DNA from: Hymenopus coronatus
Lineage: Eukaryota > Arthropoda > Insecta > Mantodea > Hymenopodidae
DNA: 64,000 nucleotides
Reading direction: 5' to 3'
NCBI GenBank assembly: GCA_030762935.1
Contig: CM060883.1
Coordinates: forward strand, 30,746,501 to 30,810,500
Position 1 is the stretch's first letter; each line of letters begins with the position of its first letter. The notes beneath the pieces are model-generated. The model did no database searches, had not been told where the DNA came from, and was given only the letters and a program-made list of their open reading frames with translations. Below, in pieces: positions 22,230 to 32,919 of the stretch. Made by a program: the position numbers and the translations under genes.

Positions 22230-22620
22230 AGCGCGATAAATCAACAAATATTATTATTATGTTCCGCAAATTTGGATGCTAATTTCATATATGAATTTAA
22301 GGTATTACAAATTGTAATGGTTGTAACGTTACAATGATTACTAATTAGGTGAAAATTCTTTTGTTCTAATGCATATTATTATCATCAAGAAAAATAAGAT
22401 AGATAATCATCATTAAAATGTATATAACGGTTTGTTAACCTGTATTTTATGTTTTGAAGAATATTTTGTGTTTGTTAGAATATAAAGTGTAGGTTTGGTT
22501 GCCTAGTAACTACAAACTAAAGCGTCATTGATTATAGCTATATAAAAGTATCTAAGTTAATCCCAAAACTATTAGATACTTCGATAGCATCGAGTGTCGA
22601 CGATATCGGGATTCCACATT
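22230..22620. other. AT-rich, no recognisable gene
   Basis: Nothing recognised. Confidence 0.5.

Positions 22621-22656
<36 letters not shown>
22621..22656. repeat. (TAA)n microsatellite
   Basis: About 11 units abutting the head of SINE-B. Confidence 0.9.
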
Positions 22657-22940
22657 TGACGATGTCACGCTCGCCTCCCACCTAGGCGGCCCAAGTTCGA
22701 TCCCAATTGCCCGCATGTGGTGGACGAAGCGGCATCCGCGCAGGTTTTCTCCGGAACCTCGGATTTCTCCACCACTCATTCCACCAATTGCTCCATCATC
22801 ACCTTCCTATCATGCATTTCGCTTTCAATTCACATCATCCACTACCTCACGCCTGGCTATGGGCCGACTACTCGTTCCAGGTTCTCCATTCTGTGGTTCC
22901 GTGCCGTTGGCTCCCCGATAGGGTTCTGACCCCTAGGTAT
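22657..22940 (+). mobile_element. SINE-B, tRNA-derived
   Basis: B-box region CCAAGTTCGATCCC, then CCCGCATGTGGTGGACGAAG and GGTTTTCTCCGGAACC. The body continues CTCCACCACTCATTCCACC. It matches the copy at 35760-35963 and, more weakly, the one at 52853-53060. Confidence 0.65.
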
Positions 22941-22978
22941 TGACTTGACTTGGGGGATGTCAGTCCTACATACGGGGA

Positions 22979-23002
22979 GGGTGGTGGTGGTGGTGGTGGT
23001 AT
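22979..23002. repeat. (GGT)n short tract
   Basis: About seven GGT units after GGGAGG. Confidence 0.8.
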
Positions 23003-23059
23003 TTATATTTTCAAACCGTCTCTGGTCCACAGACACGCTGGTATAAAGGCTATAATATA

Positions 23060-23405
23060 CTAGCGAAACCAGTATTAATGTATGGAAGTTAAGCTTGGAC
23101 CATACGACAAAGTGATCAACATCGCATCACAGTTAATGAAATGAATTTGTTAAGAAGAACTGTGGGCTACACTAAACTGGATAAGCAAAAGAATATATAT
23201 ATATATATATATATTATGAAAGAATTGAAAATTGATCCAATAATAGAAACAATTCAAAATTATCGTCGAAAATTGAAGTCCCGTGTTCTCATAATCCCTG
23301 CATGAAGAATTCCACGTCAAATATAAATTACAGATGACAAGGAAGAAGACTGGCAGATGAAGAGATGGAATGAGATCGTAACAGGTCACTACAATAACTT
23401 TCAAA
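23060..23405 (+). pseudogene. LINE reverse transcriptase C-terminal relic split by a TA microsatellite
   Basis: The frame reads VLMYGS, stop, AWTIRQSDQHRITVNEMN, LLRRTVGYTKLDKQKN. After the (TA)n tract it continues MKELKIDPIIETIQNYRRKL, RVLIIPA and MKRWNEIVTGH. The order YGSE.W..., EM.FLRR..GYT..D..RN, I...L.I.P....i..yr....HV.RMP, GRP..RW matches the C-terminal end of many insect non-LTR retrotransposon ORF2 proteins. Stops at the expected Glu of YGSE and at two later positions show decay. The TA expansion lies inside the former codons after LDKQKN. Confidence 0.75.
23193..23214. repeat. (TA)11 microsatellite inside LINE relic
   Basis: Perfect AT alternation interrupting the former reverse transcriptase frame. 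Confidence 0.9.
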
Positions 23406-23566
23406 GGGTATGAGCTTTGTCCTTAAGCACCACTAACTCGGCAGCCAATCTGAGTGCTGCTGTGTTGACACATTGCATTCTCGCTTAGCTGAGGAATAAC
23501 ATCTCTCATAAATACTACTTGCAATATTCAAATTTTGCAACAACAACAACAAAAAATCCCGAGAAG

Positions 23567-23768
23567 GGTAGACGTAATGTTCGTAGCAAAGCCGTAAAAA
23601 CCACAGATTTTTAACTCAAATAGTTTCCATAATACACACGAATAAACCTTGCATGATAGATTTGCATGCTCAGTGTGCGATAGAGAGGGAAATAGCGACC
23701 TGGCAACGCAGAACACGATAACGCATCTCATTCGCTGCAGAGTAGAACTCTTTCCATTTGAAAAACAT
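23567..23768 (-). repeat. unnamed dispersed repeat F, copy 1
   Basis: Read on the minus strand it has GAGTTCTACTCTGCAGCGAA, GCGTTATCGTG(T)TCTGCG, GAGCATGCAAATCT, TATTATGGAAACTATTT and AAAAATCTGTGGTTTTTACG. The same order occurs at 57300-57500 on the plus strand. Confidence 0.75.
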
Positions 23769-23793
23769 TATAGACCTAGTACTTGGCAGAAAG

Positions 23794-23795
<2 letters not shown>

Positions 23796-23829
<34 letters not shown>

Positions 23830-23854
23830 GTTGTTGTTATTATTATTATTATTT
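23796..23854. repeat. (ATT)n microsatellite with GTT interruption
   Basis: Long ATT run with three GTT units in the middle. Confidence 0.9.
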
Positions 23855-24109
23855 GATACATTTAACCCCTGATGTTTAAAGTCGCGGTTGCATAGGGCCG
23901 TTTAAACAGCAAACTTTACACGTACATGCCGTGAAGGAAATAGTTGAGGCCAGTAATTAGAACATGCTTCTCTAATTAAAGAAAGATTCAAAGCACGTTC
24001 TTCGCCCTTTTAATTTCTATTGCAGCGGACGGAGGGATGAGGTCCCGAATCAATAAAATACTGGAGTGGGGAACACACAGGCGTCGGGAAGGTTCCGCTT
24101 TTTGCTTTT
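23855..24109. other. no recognisable gene
   Basis: Nothing recognised. Confidence 0.4.
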
Positions 24110-24240
24110 ACTTAGCGTCAGGCAGTCATTAGGAAATGGAAGGTCGTGGTTCAGATCTCGCCAGGGGGAAGGGGAGACTCCATTCACTCTTGGAGATTAG
24201 AAAACATCCGGAGTCTCCGGGAAAGCTTTGGAGGTAGCAG
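24110..24240 (+). mobile_element. isolated tRNA-like SINE head
   Basis: GTGGTTCAGATCTCGCC resembles a B-box. Upstream TAGCGTCAGGCAGTCATTAG could be a decayed A-box. No second copy is seen. Confidence 0.35.
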
Positions 24241-24608
24241 TCGCCTATTGTGTGCCTTTGGTAGCTTTGTGGGGAACTATACGAATGTCGTAAGCAAGTT
24301 CATTGCAACATGTGTCAGCAAATTGCAATAACGTCAGAGGATAAACAAAAAGAGGTGGTGACGTTAGCACAAGGAAAGTGTCAGAACATAATGAGGAAAA
24401 ATCTCTCTACCAATGCCAACCCACCTTTGAAGATTAAATCGCTGGACTAAGTTGCTGTAAGACTATAAACAACAAGACGGAAGCCATGAAAAGTACTTAA
24501 ATTTAAGATATAAGGTTGGGAAAACTTGAACAGCACGCACCTAACCATTTTACGTTTTCCATCACGTATATGCGATGTACAGCCGTGGACAAAAAAAAAA
24601 AAAAATGA

Positions 24609-24683
24609 ATCATGGATAGGTAGAGTCAGACTGAAAAATCCAATGCCATAGCCGGGATTTGAACCACCATGTGTGAAAAAACA
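24609..24683 (-). mobile_element. SINE-C fragment, minus arm
   Basis: GGTAGAGTCAGACTGAAAAA and GCCATAGCCGGGATTTGAAC are the reverse complement of the SINE-C body and B-box. It is followed by GTGTGAAAAAACAATTATTC, a plus-strand SINE-C tail. Confidence 0.7.
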
Positions 24684-24751
24684 ATTATTCCAATACCAAT
24701 TGACCATAACAGTTGGCTATACTATGAATCCTGGGTCTAAAGTACTTACAA

Positions 24752-25006
24752 CATTGTAAGTCGCCATGGGGGTTGTTACCTCAAAACAGTTTGAGATCAC
24801 CTTGTGGTTTACTGGGAAACATGCGAGTCAGTTGAAGGATTCAATGCTATGCCGGAATGTTGCCATGGTAGCTCAGTGGTAGAGCAACCAGCTAGAGATC
24901 AGGAGATCCGTAGTTCAAATTCCGGCTCTGGCATTGCATTTTCAGCCTGACTCTACCTATCCAGTTCCTGTCCTACACAAGGCTTCTGTGAAAAAACAAT
25001 GTTTCC
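24752..25006 (+). mobile_element. SINE-C, most complete copy
   Basis: Leader CATTGTAAGTCGCCATGGG, then a tRNA-like head: A-box TGGTAGCTCAGTGGTAGAGC and B-box CGTAGTTCAAATTCCGG. The body CTGACTCTACCTATCC and tail TCTGTGAAAAAACAAT follow. The head is close to a genuine tRNA D-arm and T-arm, so pol III transcription was probably its origin. Confidence 0.75.
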
Positions 25007-25039
25007 AAAATGAGTATATCTGGAATGCCAAATTCTACA

Positions 25040-25290
25040 CGGCACAGCGCCTTGCGTACACTACCCGCGATACAGTTGCGAAGCGGCAGCAAGAAGTTGT
25101 CACTAGTTCCAAATCTTAATATTACTAACCCATTACAGAGGCGATCCAAACGCGTGCCACTCTCGCTCGTTACTCGTAGGCCACGCACGCCACTCTCGAG
25201 AGTGTGGCAACGAGAATCTCGTGTATCGAGAACTAGTGCTCACGAGCAACGCGACTCGAGTATTCTCGTAACTACCGGCGAAAAAATGTG
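25040..25290. repeat. CTCG/CGAG-rich segment with 14-bp perfect palindrome
   Basis: CACTCTCGAGAGTG at 25191-25204 is a perfect palindrome. CGAG or CTCG occurs about ten times in 110 bp (25163-25277). Function unknown. Confidence 0.5.
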
Positions 25291-25326
25291 ACTATGTAAA
25301 ATAGTATAAACTGTTTACTTAACTAG

Positions 25327-26160
25327 GATTTTTACTTTCTCTAACGCACTATGTGCATAGTGTATAGAGAAGGTATTGCACTCCACCAAAAAATTCGATA
25401 CCGAGATTTCACCGGAAATATATGTTTTAAGGTCCCTTATATCCAAAAAAGCATTTTTACAAAAAGGTCCGTATGTGTGTGTGTCCATGTGTCTGTGAAC
25501 AGGATAACTCAAAAACGAAAAGTCGGAAAAATACCAAACTTGGTATTTAAAAAGATTTTGAGAAAAATCCCCCACCCCAAACTACCCTTTACATGGAACT
25601 TTTTTCGAAAATTTTGACTTTCGCAAAAATGGCTCTAACGATTTTGATTAAAATATCATATATTAAAGATATTTACCTGACAAACAAAATGTATATCTTG
25701 GATTTTCTGGGAATAGCCTCTGAAGACTATTTTATTCTGAATGAATTTTACTGAATTTTGCATAACTGCTAAGCCGTAAGAAATGGACAAAAACTTACGA
25801 CACAGAAAATGTGCATTACATTAAAACACACCATTTATGTTATATACAGTTTTTTCGTGGAGTTGATCGTTTAAATTGCACAAACAAATTCCAATAGATT
25901 TTTTTTTTTTTTATATATTCCTTGTTTTTAGTTTCAGCTTTGAAAAACTTACACTTTACTCATACAGGAATTTGTCAACTCCTGTCCATACAGACAAAGG
26001 AACATCAGTCACATAGCAACCAGCTTTTGATTGTCACTTTAACCTATGCTACTCCCTTATTTCGCTCCTACTTAACAAGGAAGCAAACTATTTCCGCTAA
26101 CTTTTTCCCAATTAGGATCAAGTAAATAGAAGCAGCCTTTTAACAATAGTTTGTTGTGGA
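25327..26160 (-). mobile_element. R850 element, 5' tip lost
   Basis: Clear hairpin at 25333-25370, short GT tract, and body to CAGCCTTTTAACAATAGTTTG. The terminal CATCAGA is missing, and a T-run was gained at 25901-25913. Confidence 0.85.
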
Positions 26161-26329
26161 GGTGACTGCGCTATGGAAATAAATGCAATCAAGTTTACAG
26201 CTCCTATAATTCTTAATGTGCTCTGAAACCAAATCAATATGTTTAATTGAATCTACAGCAATTATTAAAGGTTTTGTCTAACTCCTTGATGGTAAGGATG
26301 GTTTGTAGGTATGTATTGACGTTATTAGT
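26161..26329. other. no recognisable feature
   Basis: Nothing recognised. Confidence 0.4.
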
Positions 26330-26581
26330 TATAGCTCTGGGGGTTAGTGGTTGTCTGCAGACTCAGGTAGTCTATCCGGGACTGAACCACCAGCTCCTGG
26401 CGCTCCTCAGAAGAATTATTGCTTGTGAAGTATTAGAGACCCGACGGCTCTCTCGCTGTCCGGATGTCGGCCGCCCTCTGATATTACACTAATCTCATCC
26501 TTCCTCCAGGAGTCTGACCTACAATAAGCCCACAGCTGCAGTGTGGAATATCCATCCGTAACGCACATACACACACACACG
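26330..26581 (+). mobile_element. repeat E (SINE/LINE-tail-like), ends in CA repeat
   Basis: CGGCCGCCCTCTGATATTAC, CTAATCTCATCCTTCCTCCA and GCTGCAGTGTGGAATATCC, then (AC)n. It shares this order with 53110-53620 and with the reverse complement of 36110-36510. Confidence 0.55.
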
Positions 26582-26636
26582 AGGCCAGCATGTTACGCCT
26601 AGACCGCGGAGTACAACACGGTCGGTAAAGGAAGTA

Positions 26637-26720
26637 ATGTATACCATCTAAAAATTCGATATCGATATTTCATCGGAAATACATAATCTAAAAACCCCTG
26701 ATCCCCAGAGTGACAGAGAA
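26637..26720 (-). mobile_element. R850 short fragment
   Basis: AAAAATTCGATATCGATATT and TCATCGGAAATACATAATCT match the block before the hairpin. Confidence 0.6.
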
Positions 26721-27304
26721 TGCTTGTAAATAAAAAATGCTTGTTTCTTAACGATGCTGTCAATTTTCAGGATCACTTCAGAGAGGCCAGTGAGTCGGAA
26801 TTTCGTTCCTTAGGACTTCTTTTATGTGGCAATAAATCTATTGACTTGGGTCTGTAACATTTAAGAACACTTAAAAACCAGAAGCCAGTTTTAGGATTAT
26901 TTACGGATGGGGTCTCCAGACACTGCGGCAGAGCATCGCACGTAGTTCTCTGGGGGCCTTTGCGACTTACTTGAACCGAATGACGGGGTCCTAACGGTTC
27001 TGGCACCACCCAGGCACAATGCACAAATCCCGAGCCTTCGGGGGTTCCAAAATGAGAGCTACTTCAAAACACGCGGAGGCAAATCCCGGTTGACCGGTAT
27101 CGCGACGACTCTAGGAATAAACTTGAACAGTGTGCAAGTCAACATCCGGCTGCAACCGGCTGAACACCGTCAACATGTCCTTTATCTCTAAAACAGATGA
27201 CAAGGAAATAATACAGCAATTCCGGGATTGTATTGAACTGTCCCAGAATTCGACTGCTGACTTCGGGAAACCCCTGAAAACATCCATGGGTTGGGAAGGC
27301 CGGC
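26721..27304. other. unassigned sequence
   Basis: GC-balanced, no recognised repeat. Open frames at 26773-27024 (-) and 27130-27456 (+) carry no motif. Confidence 0.35.
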
Positions 27305-27420
27305 CACAGGAATCGAACCTACTACCTCCCGAGTCATATAAGTTAGTGCGGAGACACCTCGCTCTGTCTGGACCGGGTTTAAACCCGCGATTTTGGGATC
27401 AGAAGGCTAGCCACCAGAGG
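27305..27420 (-). mobile_element. tRNA-like SINE head remnants
   Basis: On the minus strand TCTGGTGGCTAGCCTTCTGA and CGCGGGTTTAAACCCGGTCC form an A-box and B-box pair. A second B-box-like GTAGGTTCGATTCCTGTGG lies just beyond. Confidence 0.45.
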
Positions 27421-27498
27421 GAGTGTGTCTGTGTGTTTATGTATATATGTGTGTGAATGTGCGTGTGTGAAAGTGATAGAACGAGAGCAGCATAAAAA

Positions 27499-28372
27499 TC
27501 GTATGTGTTACAATCACATGACTTTCTCTAGCTGTTCTACAAACTTCATACATAAGAGTCTTCTTCTTTCTGCACCTTGCTAATCGTGGTACTCATTAGC
27601 ATAATGTTCTTATTATTTAGTTCCGTATAAGTAGGAAGAAAATAAGGGAATACATTAGGCTAAACCAATAGTCAAATATTTTAAAAGCTGTCGTTATGCG
27701 CTTCTTTTCTTGGCCATGAGTAGAACAAAAGAAAATCGGACACTCCCGTCTGAGAAAAGTATGAGTGCTTCACAACTGAAACTAATAACAATGAATACCT
27801 CGAAAACGGTAAGCTACACGAGAAAAATGTATATGACATAACTTGTGTATTTTAACAGTACCTAACATTTTTTATGTAGTAAGCTTTTGTCTATCTCTTA
27901 CGGTTTACTAGTTATGCCAAATTAAGCAAAAGTCATCCAGAATAAACAGGTCTTCAGAAGCTATTCCCAGAAAATTCAAGATATACATTTTATTTGTCAG
28001 GTAAATATCTTTAACATATGATATTTTAATCAAAATCGTTTAACAAAATCAAAATTTTCGAAAAAAAGTTCCATATAAAGGGTAGTTTGGGGTGGGGGGA
28101 CTTTTTTTTCAAAATCTTCGTGTCACATCCCTGGAAGATACTAAACTTGAATACCAAGTTTGGTATTTTAGCTACTTATCGTTTTTGAGTTATCGTGTTC
28201 ACGAACACACGGACACACACACAGGACCTTTTTCTGAAAATGCTTGTTTTGGATACAGGGGTCCTAAAACATGTATTTCCGGTGAAATCTCGGTATCGAA
28301 TTTTTGGGTGGAATACAATACTTCTCTATCCCTATGTGCATTGTACATATGGGGCTAGAGAAAATAATAAAA
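27499..28372 (+). mobile_element. R850 element, complete, variant hairpin
   Basis: Starts TCGTATGTGTTACAATCACA. The 3' stem reads CTATCCCTATGTGCATTGTA then CATATGGGGCTAGAG, a compensated variant that can still pair. Ends GAGAAAATAATAAAA. Confidence 0.85.
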
Positions 28373-28389
28373 AAACAGTAAGTTTTTGA

Positions 28390-28680
28390 TATTTATATGG
28401 TATTTATCTGTCTTCCAAGACAGTGACATCACTTTTCAAGAAAATCTCAACCTAACTACACTTTACATGAGAAATGTTTCTTTATTTTATTTTCTCAAAA
28501 AGTTCTAATAATTTTGAGTAAAATTCAATATATATATTTTAAGATATATTCACGAGAAATGAAATGACTAATTTATTTTAATGTATTCTTTTTAGCATAG
28601 CCTTTAAAATAACTTCATTTGAAATGAGAGTTGCACAATCAACGAGGAAAAAGCAGCAATATAGGCTAAATAAAAACTTC
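28390..28680 (-). mobile_element. R850 middle fragment, old
   Basis: ACTACACTTTACATGAGAAA, TTATTTTCTCAAAAAGTTCT and AATAATTTTGAGTAAAATTC match the central block on the opposite strand. Strongly diverged. Confidence 0.5.
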
Positions 28681-29134
28681 CAAAAACCATCCTAACTTTG
28701 TTTTCAAACATATGCTGTCTATAAGTTGCCGCATAGATTTAATGATGCAGCCCATGTGCCCTACTTTGGAGGTTTCAGCAATTTAGTTCTGACTCGGATC
28801 TAGCCCACCATTACAGAAATTGTCCCAAAAATTAAATAACAGTGACGATTTCTTTACAACTGTAAGATCACCAAGGCAAGTTTGGACCTCGTGAAAAATC
28901 AATACAGGTCGTAAATATTCTGAATGGCTCTTAAGAACCAACTATTAAGAGAAGAAGCATTATCAATATATTTCAGTACTGGACGTTATATGCTGGCCTT
29001 AAAAATCCTTATTATTTCTATGCAATTATGAGAAATAAATTCAACGGGACTTGAAAAAGAATTATAAACTATTGAAAAAATCGAACTATTATTTAACATA
29101 TATTTCGGAAATGTCTGATGCCATTTATTTTTAA
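28681..29134. other. no recognisable gene
   Basis: AT-rich, nothing recognised. Confidence 0.45.
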
Positions 29135-29325
29135 GTGGGCGTTTTAAATATATCTATATTTTGTTTTATCTCTCGTTTAATGTTTACCAGTTATATAGTG
29201 CTAATAAAGTTATGGATTTCATATTTCGGAAATTTCAAGATATATGATTTGATTGATATATATGCAGGTATATATTTTAATAATAGCATTTTAATCAAAA
29301 TAGTTGCAGCAATATTTGTAAAAAA
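29135..29325 (+). mobile_element. R850 fragment cut by the next copy
   Basis: GCATTTTAATCAAAATAGTT and GCAGCAATATTTGTAAAAAA match the middle of R850. The next copy starts in that A-run. Confidence 0.6.
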
Positions 29326-30121
29326 TCTGAAATGTTACATTCACATGACTTTCTCTAGCTGCTCTACTAAACTCCTACAAAAGATTATTCTTCTTTGTAC
29401 ACAATGCCAATAAAGATAAATGTTAGCAGAATGTTATTACTTAGTTCCTTATAAGTAGAAGGGAATAAGGGAATGCACTATCTAAAGTGATTGTCAAATG
29501 TTTTAAAAGCTATCGTTATGCGATTACCATTGCAAATCACTTCTTTGCTTGGCCAGGAGAAGAACAAAAGAAAAACAGACACTTTCTGTCTGAGAAAAGT
29601 TTAAGTACTTCACAATTCAAACCAATAACAAGGAATATCTCGAAAACGGTTACCTCTACAACAAAAACGTAAAGGACAAAAACTGTATGTTTTGTCAGAA
29701 GGTACATTTTTTTGCAGTGCGTTTTTTTCTATCTCTTACGGTTTAACAATTAAGCAAAATTCAGCAAGATGCATCCAGAATAAAGAGGTCTTCAGAGGCT
29801 ATTCCCAAAAAAATTCGAGAGGGGGGAGTTTTTTGAAAATCTTCGTGTCGCATCCTTGGAAGATACAAAACCTAAATACCAAGTTTGATATTTAACGGTG
29901 TTTTTGTTTTGGGGCTATGCTGTCTACGGACATACACACAGCAAGACACACACACACACACACACACACATGGACCTTTTTTTTAAAATTGCTTTTTTCG
30001 GACTCAGGGGACCCCAAAACATATATTTCCGGTGATATCTCGGTATGGAATTTTTGGGTGCATTGCAATACCTTATCTATCCCTAAGTACATTGTACATA
30101 TGGGGCCAGAGAAAGTAAAAA
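29326..30121 (+). mobile_element. R850 element, near complete with deletion
   Basis: TCTGAAATGTTACATTCACA start. A deletion joins AAAAAAATTCGAGA to GGGGGGAGTTTTTTGAAAA. (AC)n at 29946-29969. The end is the variant hairpin and GAGAAAGTAAAAA. Confidence 0.85.
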
Positions 30122-30127
30122 GCAATA

Positions 30128-30388
30128 ATTTCGACAAATATTCCATATAAAGGGTAGTTGGGGTGAAGGATTCTCTTGAAAATTTTCGTGACACATGTTT
30201 GGATGACACTTTATCCGACTTTTCGTTTCTCTGCTATGCTGTTCACAGACACACGGACTTGTCCAAAAATGCTTCCTTTGGATTCTGGGGCCCTCAAAGC
30301 ATGTATTTGTGGCAAAATTTCGGTATAAAAGTTGTTGATGGAATGCAATACCTCCTGTACCTACTACTAACCTTGATGAGAAAGTAAA
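30128..30388 (+). mobile_element. R850 3' third in direct tandem
   Basis: A second 3' third (TTCCATATAAAGGGTAGTTG, GGTATAAAAGTTGTTGATGG, GATGAGAAAGTAAAA) lies directly after the previous copy's 3' end, in the same orientation. Confidence 0.75.
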
Positions 30389-30521
30389 ATTACTCATCCA
30401 ATATTAAGTAGAACCCTGAAATAGGACGAGGAATGGGACAATCCTGGAAGAGTGGCTGGAGTGAAAATACAACACAAGTTTCAAGCCAAATACTAGATAG
30501 TGAAAAAGAAGAAAATAAAAA

Positions 30522-31398
30522 AATCTGACGTGTTTGTAAGGAACATATGAATCCTTTAGTATCTAATTATTTATTATATTTGACTTTCTCTACAAATTAT
30601 TGTTAAAAACAATTAACAGAAATAGTCTTATTACTTGCTTCTTTGAAAGTAGAAGCGAAATAAGTACCATAGGTTAAAGTGATAGTCAAACACTGGTTGC
30701 TATGTGACTGAAGTTTCTTTGTTTGTATGGACAGGAGTTGGCAAATTGCTGTATGAGAAAGTATAAGTTTTATCAAAGCTAAAACTAAAAACAAAGAATA
30801 TCTCAAAAACGATCAACTCCACGAAAACAAAAGGCATCTAACATAAATTGTGCATTCTAACGTACTCTACGTTTGTTGTGTGGTAAGTTTTATTCTATGT
30901 CTTACGGTTTAGCAGTTATTCAAAATTCTGTAAAATTCATCCAGAATAGAGTTGTGTTCAGAGACTATTCCCAGAAAATTCAAGATATACATTTTATTTT
31001 GCATGTAAATATCTTAAATATAAGAGATTTTAATCAAAATCATTAGAGCCATTTTTGGGAAAATCAAAATTTTCTAAAAACGTTCCGTGTAAAGGATAGT
31101 TGAGGGTGAGAATTTTCGTGAAAATATTCGTGTCGCAACCTTGGAAGATACCATACTTAAATACCAAGTTTGGTATTCAACGACCTTTTCGTTTCTGAGC
31201 TATGCTGTCCACAGACACACAGATACACACACAGACACACCACACACGCACATATACGCAGACTATTTTGTAAAAATGCTTTTTTTGTTTCAGGGGGACC
31301 CTAAACATGTGTTTCCGGTGAAATCTCAGTATCAATTTTTGGGTGGAATGCAATACATTCTCTATACACTATGTACATAGTACGTGTTGAGAAAGTAA
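30522..31398 (+). mobile_element. R850 element, complete
   Basis: TCTGACGTG start in an A-run with about 40 bp of extra sequence before TTTGACTTTCTCTAC. Intact hairpin near 31362-31392 and a GAGAAAGTAAA end. Confidence 0.8.
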
Positions 31399-31794
31399 AC
31401 AGAAGAATTCAAAAGTGTGTCTGACACTTTCACCTCTGCGGAGAGAGTTTGCAATAAAATAGTTGGTATGACCTCAAGGGCACACAAGGGTCATTGTCAG
31501 GAACGTTTTGAGACTGCAGTCTCACATCCGGTAGTTCATACTCGTACCTATGATACAGAGGCAAGGCATTAGGGATACAGAACAAATGTTGATGGATTAA
31601 AATTCTGGTTGTACCAACATGTCGCAAGACAGTCTGACATCTGAATGCTTCAATAAATGACAACGAAAATTTAAAAGGACTAATGTTTTGGAAAAATTAC
31701 TTGACATATATTAACCTCTTCAATAAGCTCTAGGGTTTCTAATTCTCTACTTCATATATACAAACTACATACAGAATTTATTGCATGCAACCTA
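31399..31794. other. no recognisable gene
   Basis: A 77-codon minus-strand frame (31430-31663) has no motif. Confidence 0.4.
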
Positions 31795-32551
31795 AAATTC
31801 TGACAGCGAAATTTTACTGGAAATACACGTTTTAGGGTCCCCTGACACTAAAAAGAAGCATTTATGGAAAAGGTGTGTGCGTGTATGTTTTGGAAAAGTC
31901 GATTAATTACTTGATATTTAAGTTCAACATCTTACGAAGATTTTCTAGAAAATTCCCTACCCCAAATTGCCCTTTATATGGGAAAAAATTCGAACACATT
32001 TATTTTCTCAAAAATTATCTTAATGAATTTGATTAAAATACCACACATTAAAGATATCTACATGACAAATAAAATGTATACCTTGAATTTCCTGGAAATT
32101 CCTCTGGAATCCTGATCATTCTGACTGACTTTTTGCATAATTGGTAAACCGTAAGACAGACAAAACTTACTCACAAACAAGTGAATCTCATTAAAACACT
32201 CAATTTATATCAGGTATGTTCTTGTTTTGGAGCTATTTCCCAGATACTGCTTGTTACATGTTTAAATTTTCTCAAATGGCAAGTACTTGTTCATATTTTT
32301 TTATCCTGGTCAAGCAAATAGAACGGAATTTCAATACATCACAGACCGATCGGCTTTTAAAATAGTTGGCTATCACTTTAGCTTCCTTTATTTCCTTCCT
32401 TATTGCTTTTGTACCAGGAAATAATATCGTAATAAAACTAGTTCCGCTTGATCTTATCTTGATAAGCTTGAAATAGATAGAATAATATACTGAATAGTTT
32501 GTTGCAGCATGGGTAGAGAAAGTTATATGAATGTAACACATCCGATTTTTC
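31795..32551 (-). mobile_element. R850 element lacking the hairpin
   Basis: AAATTTTACTGGAAATACAC to GAATGTAACACATCCGATT. An old copy. Confidence 0.7.
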
Positions 32552-32552
32552 A

Positions 32553-32900
32553 TTAAAATTGTGTCTATAATTTCTCTATTATGCAGAATTCAGTCAGCAT
32601 GAAGAGGTCATCGTGAAAGATATTTTTCCACGTAAAAGGTAGTTTGGTGTGAGGAAGGTTTCCAGATAATCTTCATCTGATTTTGTTAAGTAAACAGTGT
32701 GTGATTCAAATGTCATATTTGGTATTCATCATCACTTTGCTTTTCTATTTGAGTTCTGCAATTCACAAACACAATAATAATTCCTCGAAAACATTTTTTG
32801 TGGCATTCATTGAATCTTAAAATGTGTATTTCCGGCGAAATCTTTAAATCGAACGTTCCTATGGAATACATCCACTACCTATAATTGCTACAAAAATAAG
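32553..32900 (+). mobile_element. R850 3' half, old
   Basis: GTAAAAGGTAGTTTGGTGTG and GTATTTCCGGCGAAATCTTT. Hairpin eroded. It abuts the minus-strand copy tail to tail. Confidence 0.55.
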
Positions 32901-32919
32901 ATTGTAGAAACTTAAAAAA

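Noticed and set aside
24850..24925. Functional tRNA gene
   Set aside because: Good A- and B-box, but belongs to SINE-C with matching copies and a body.
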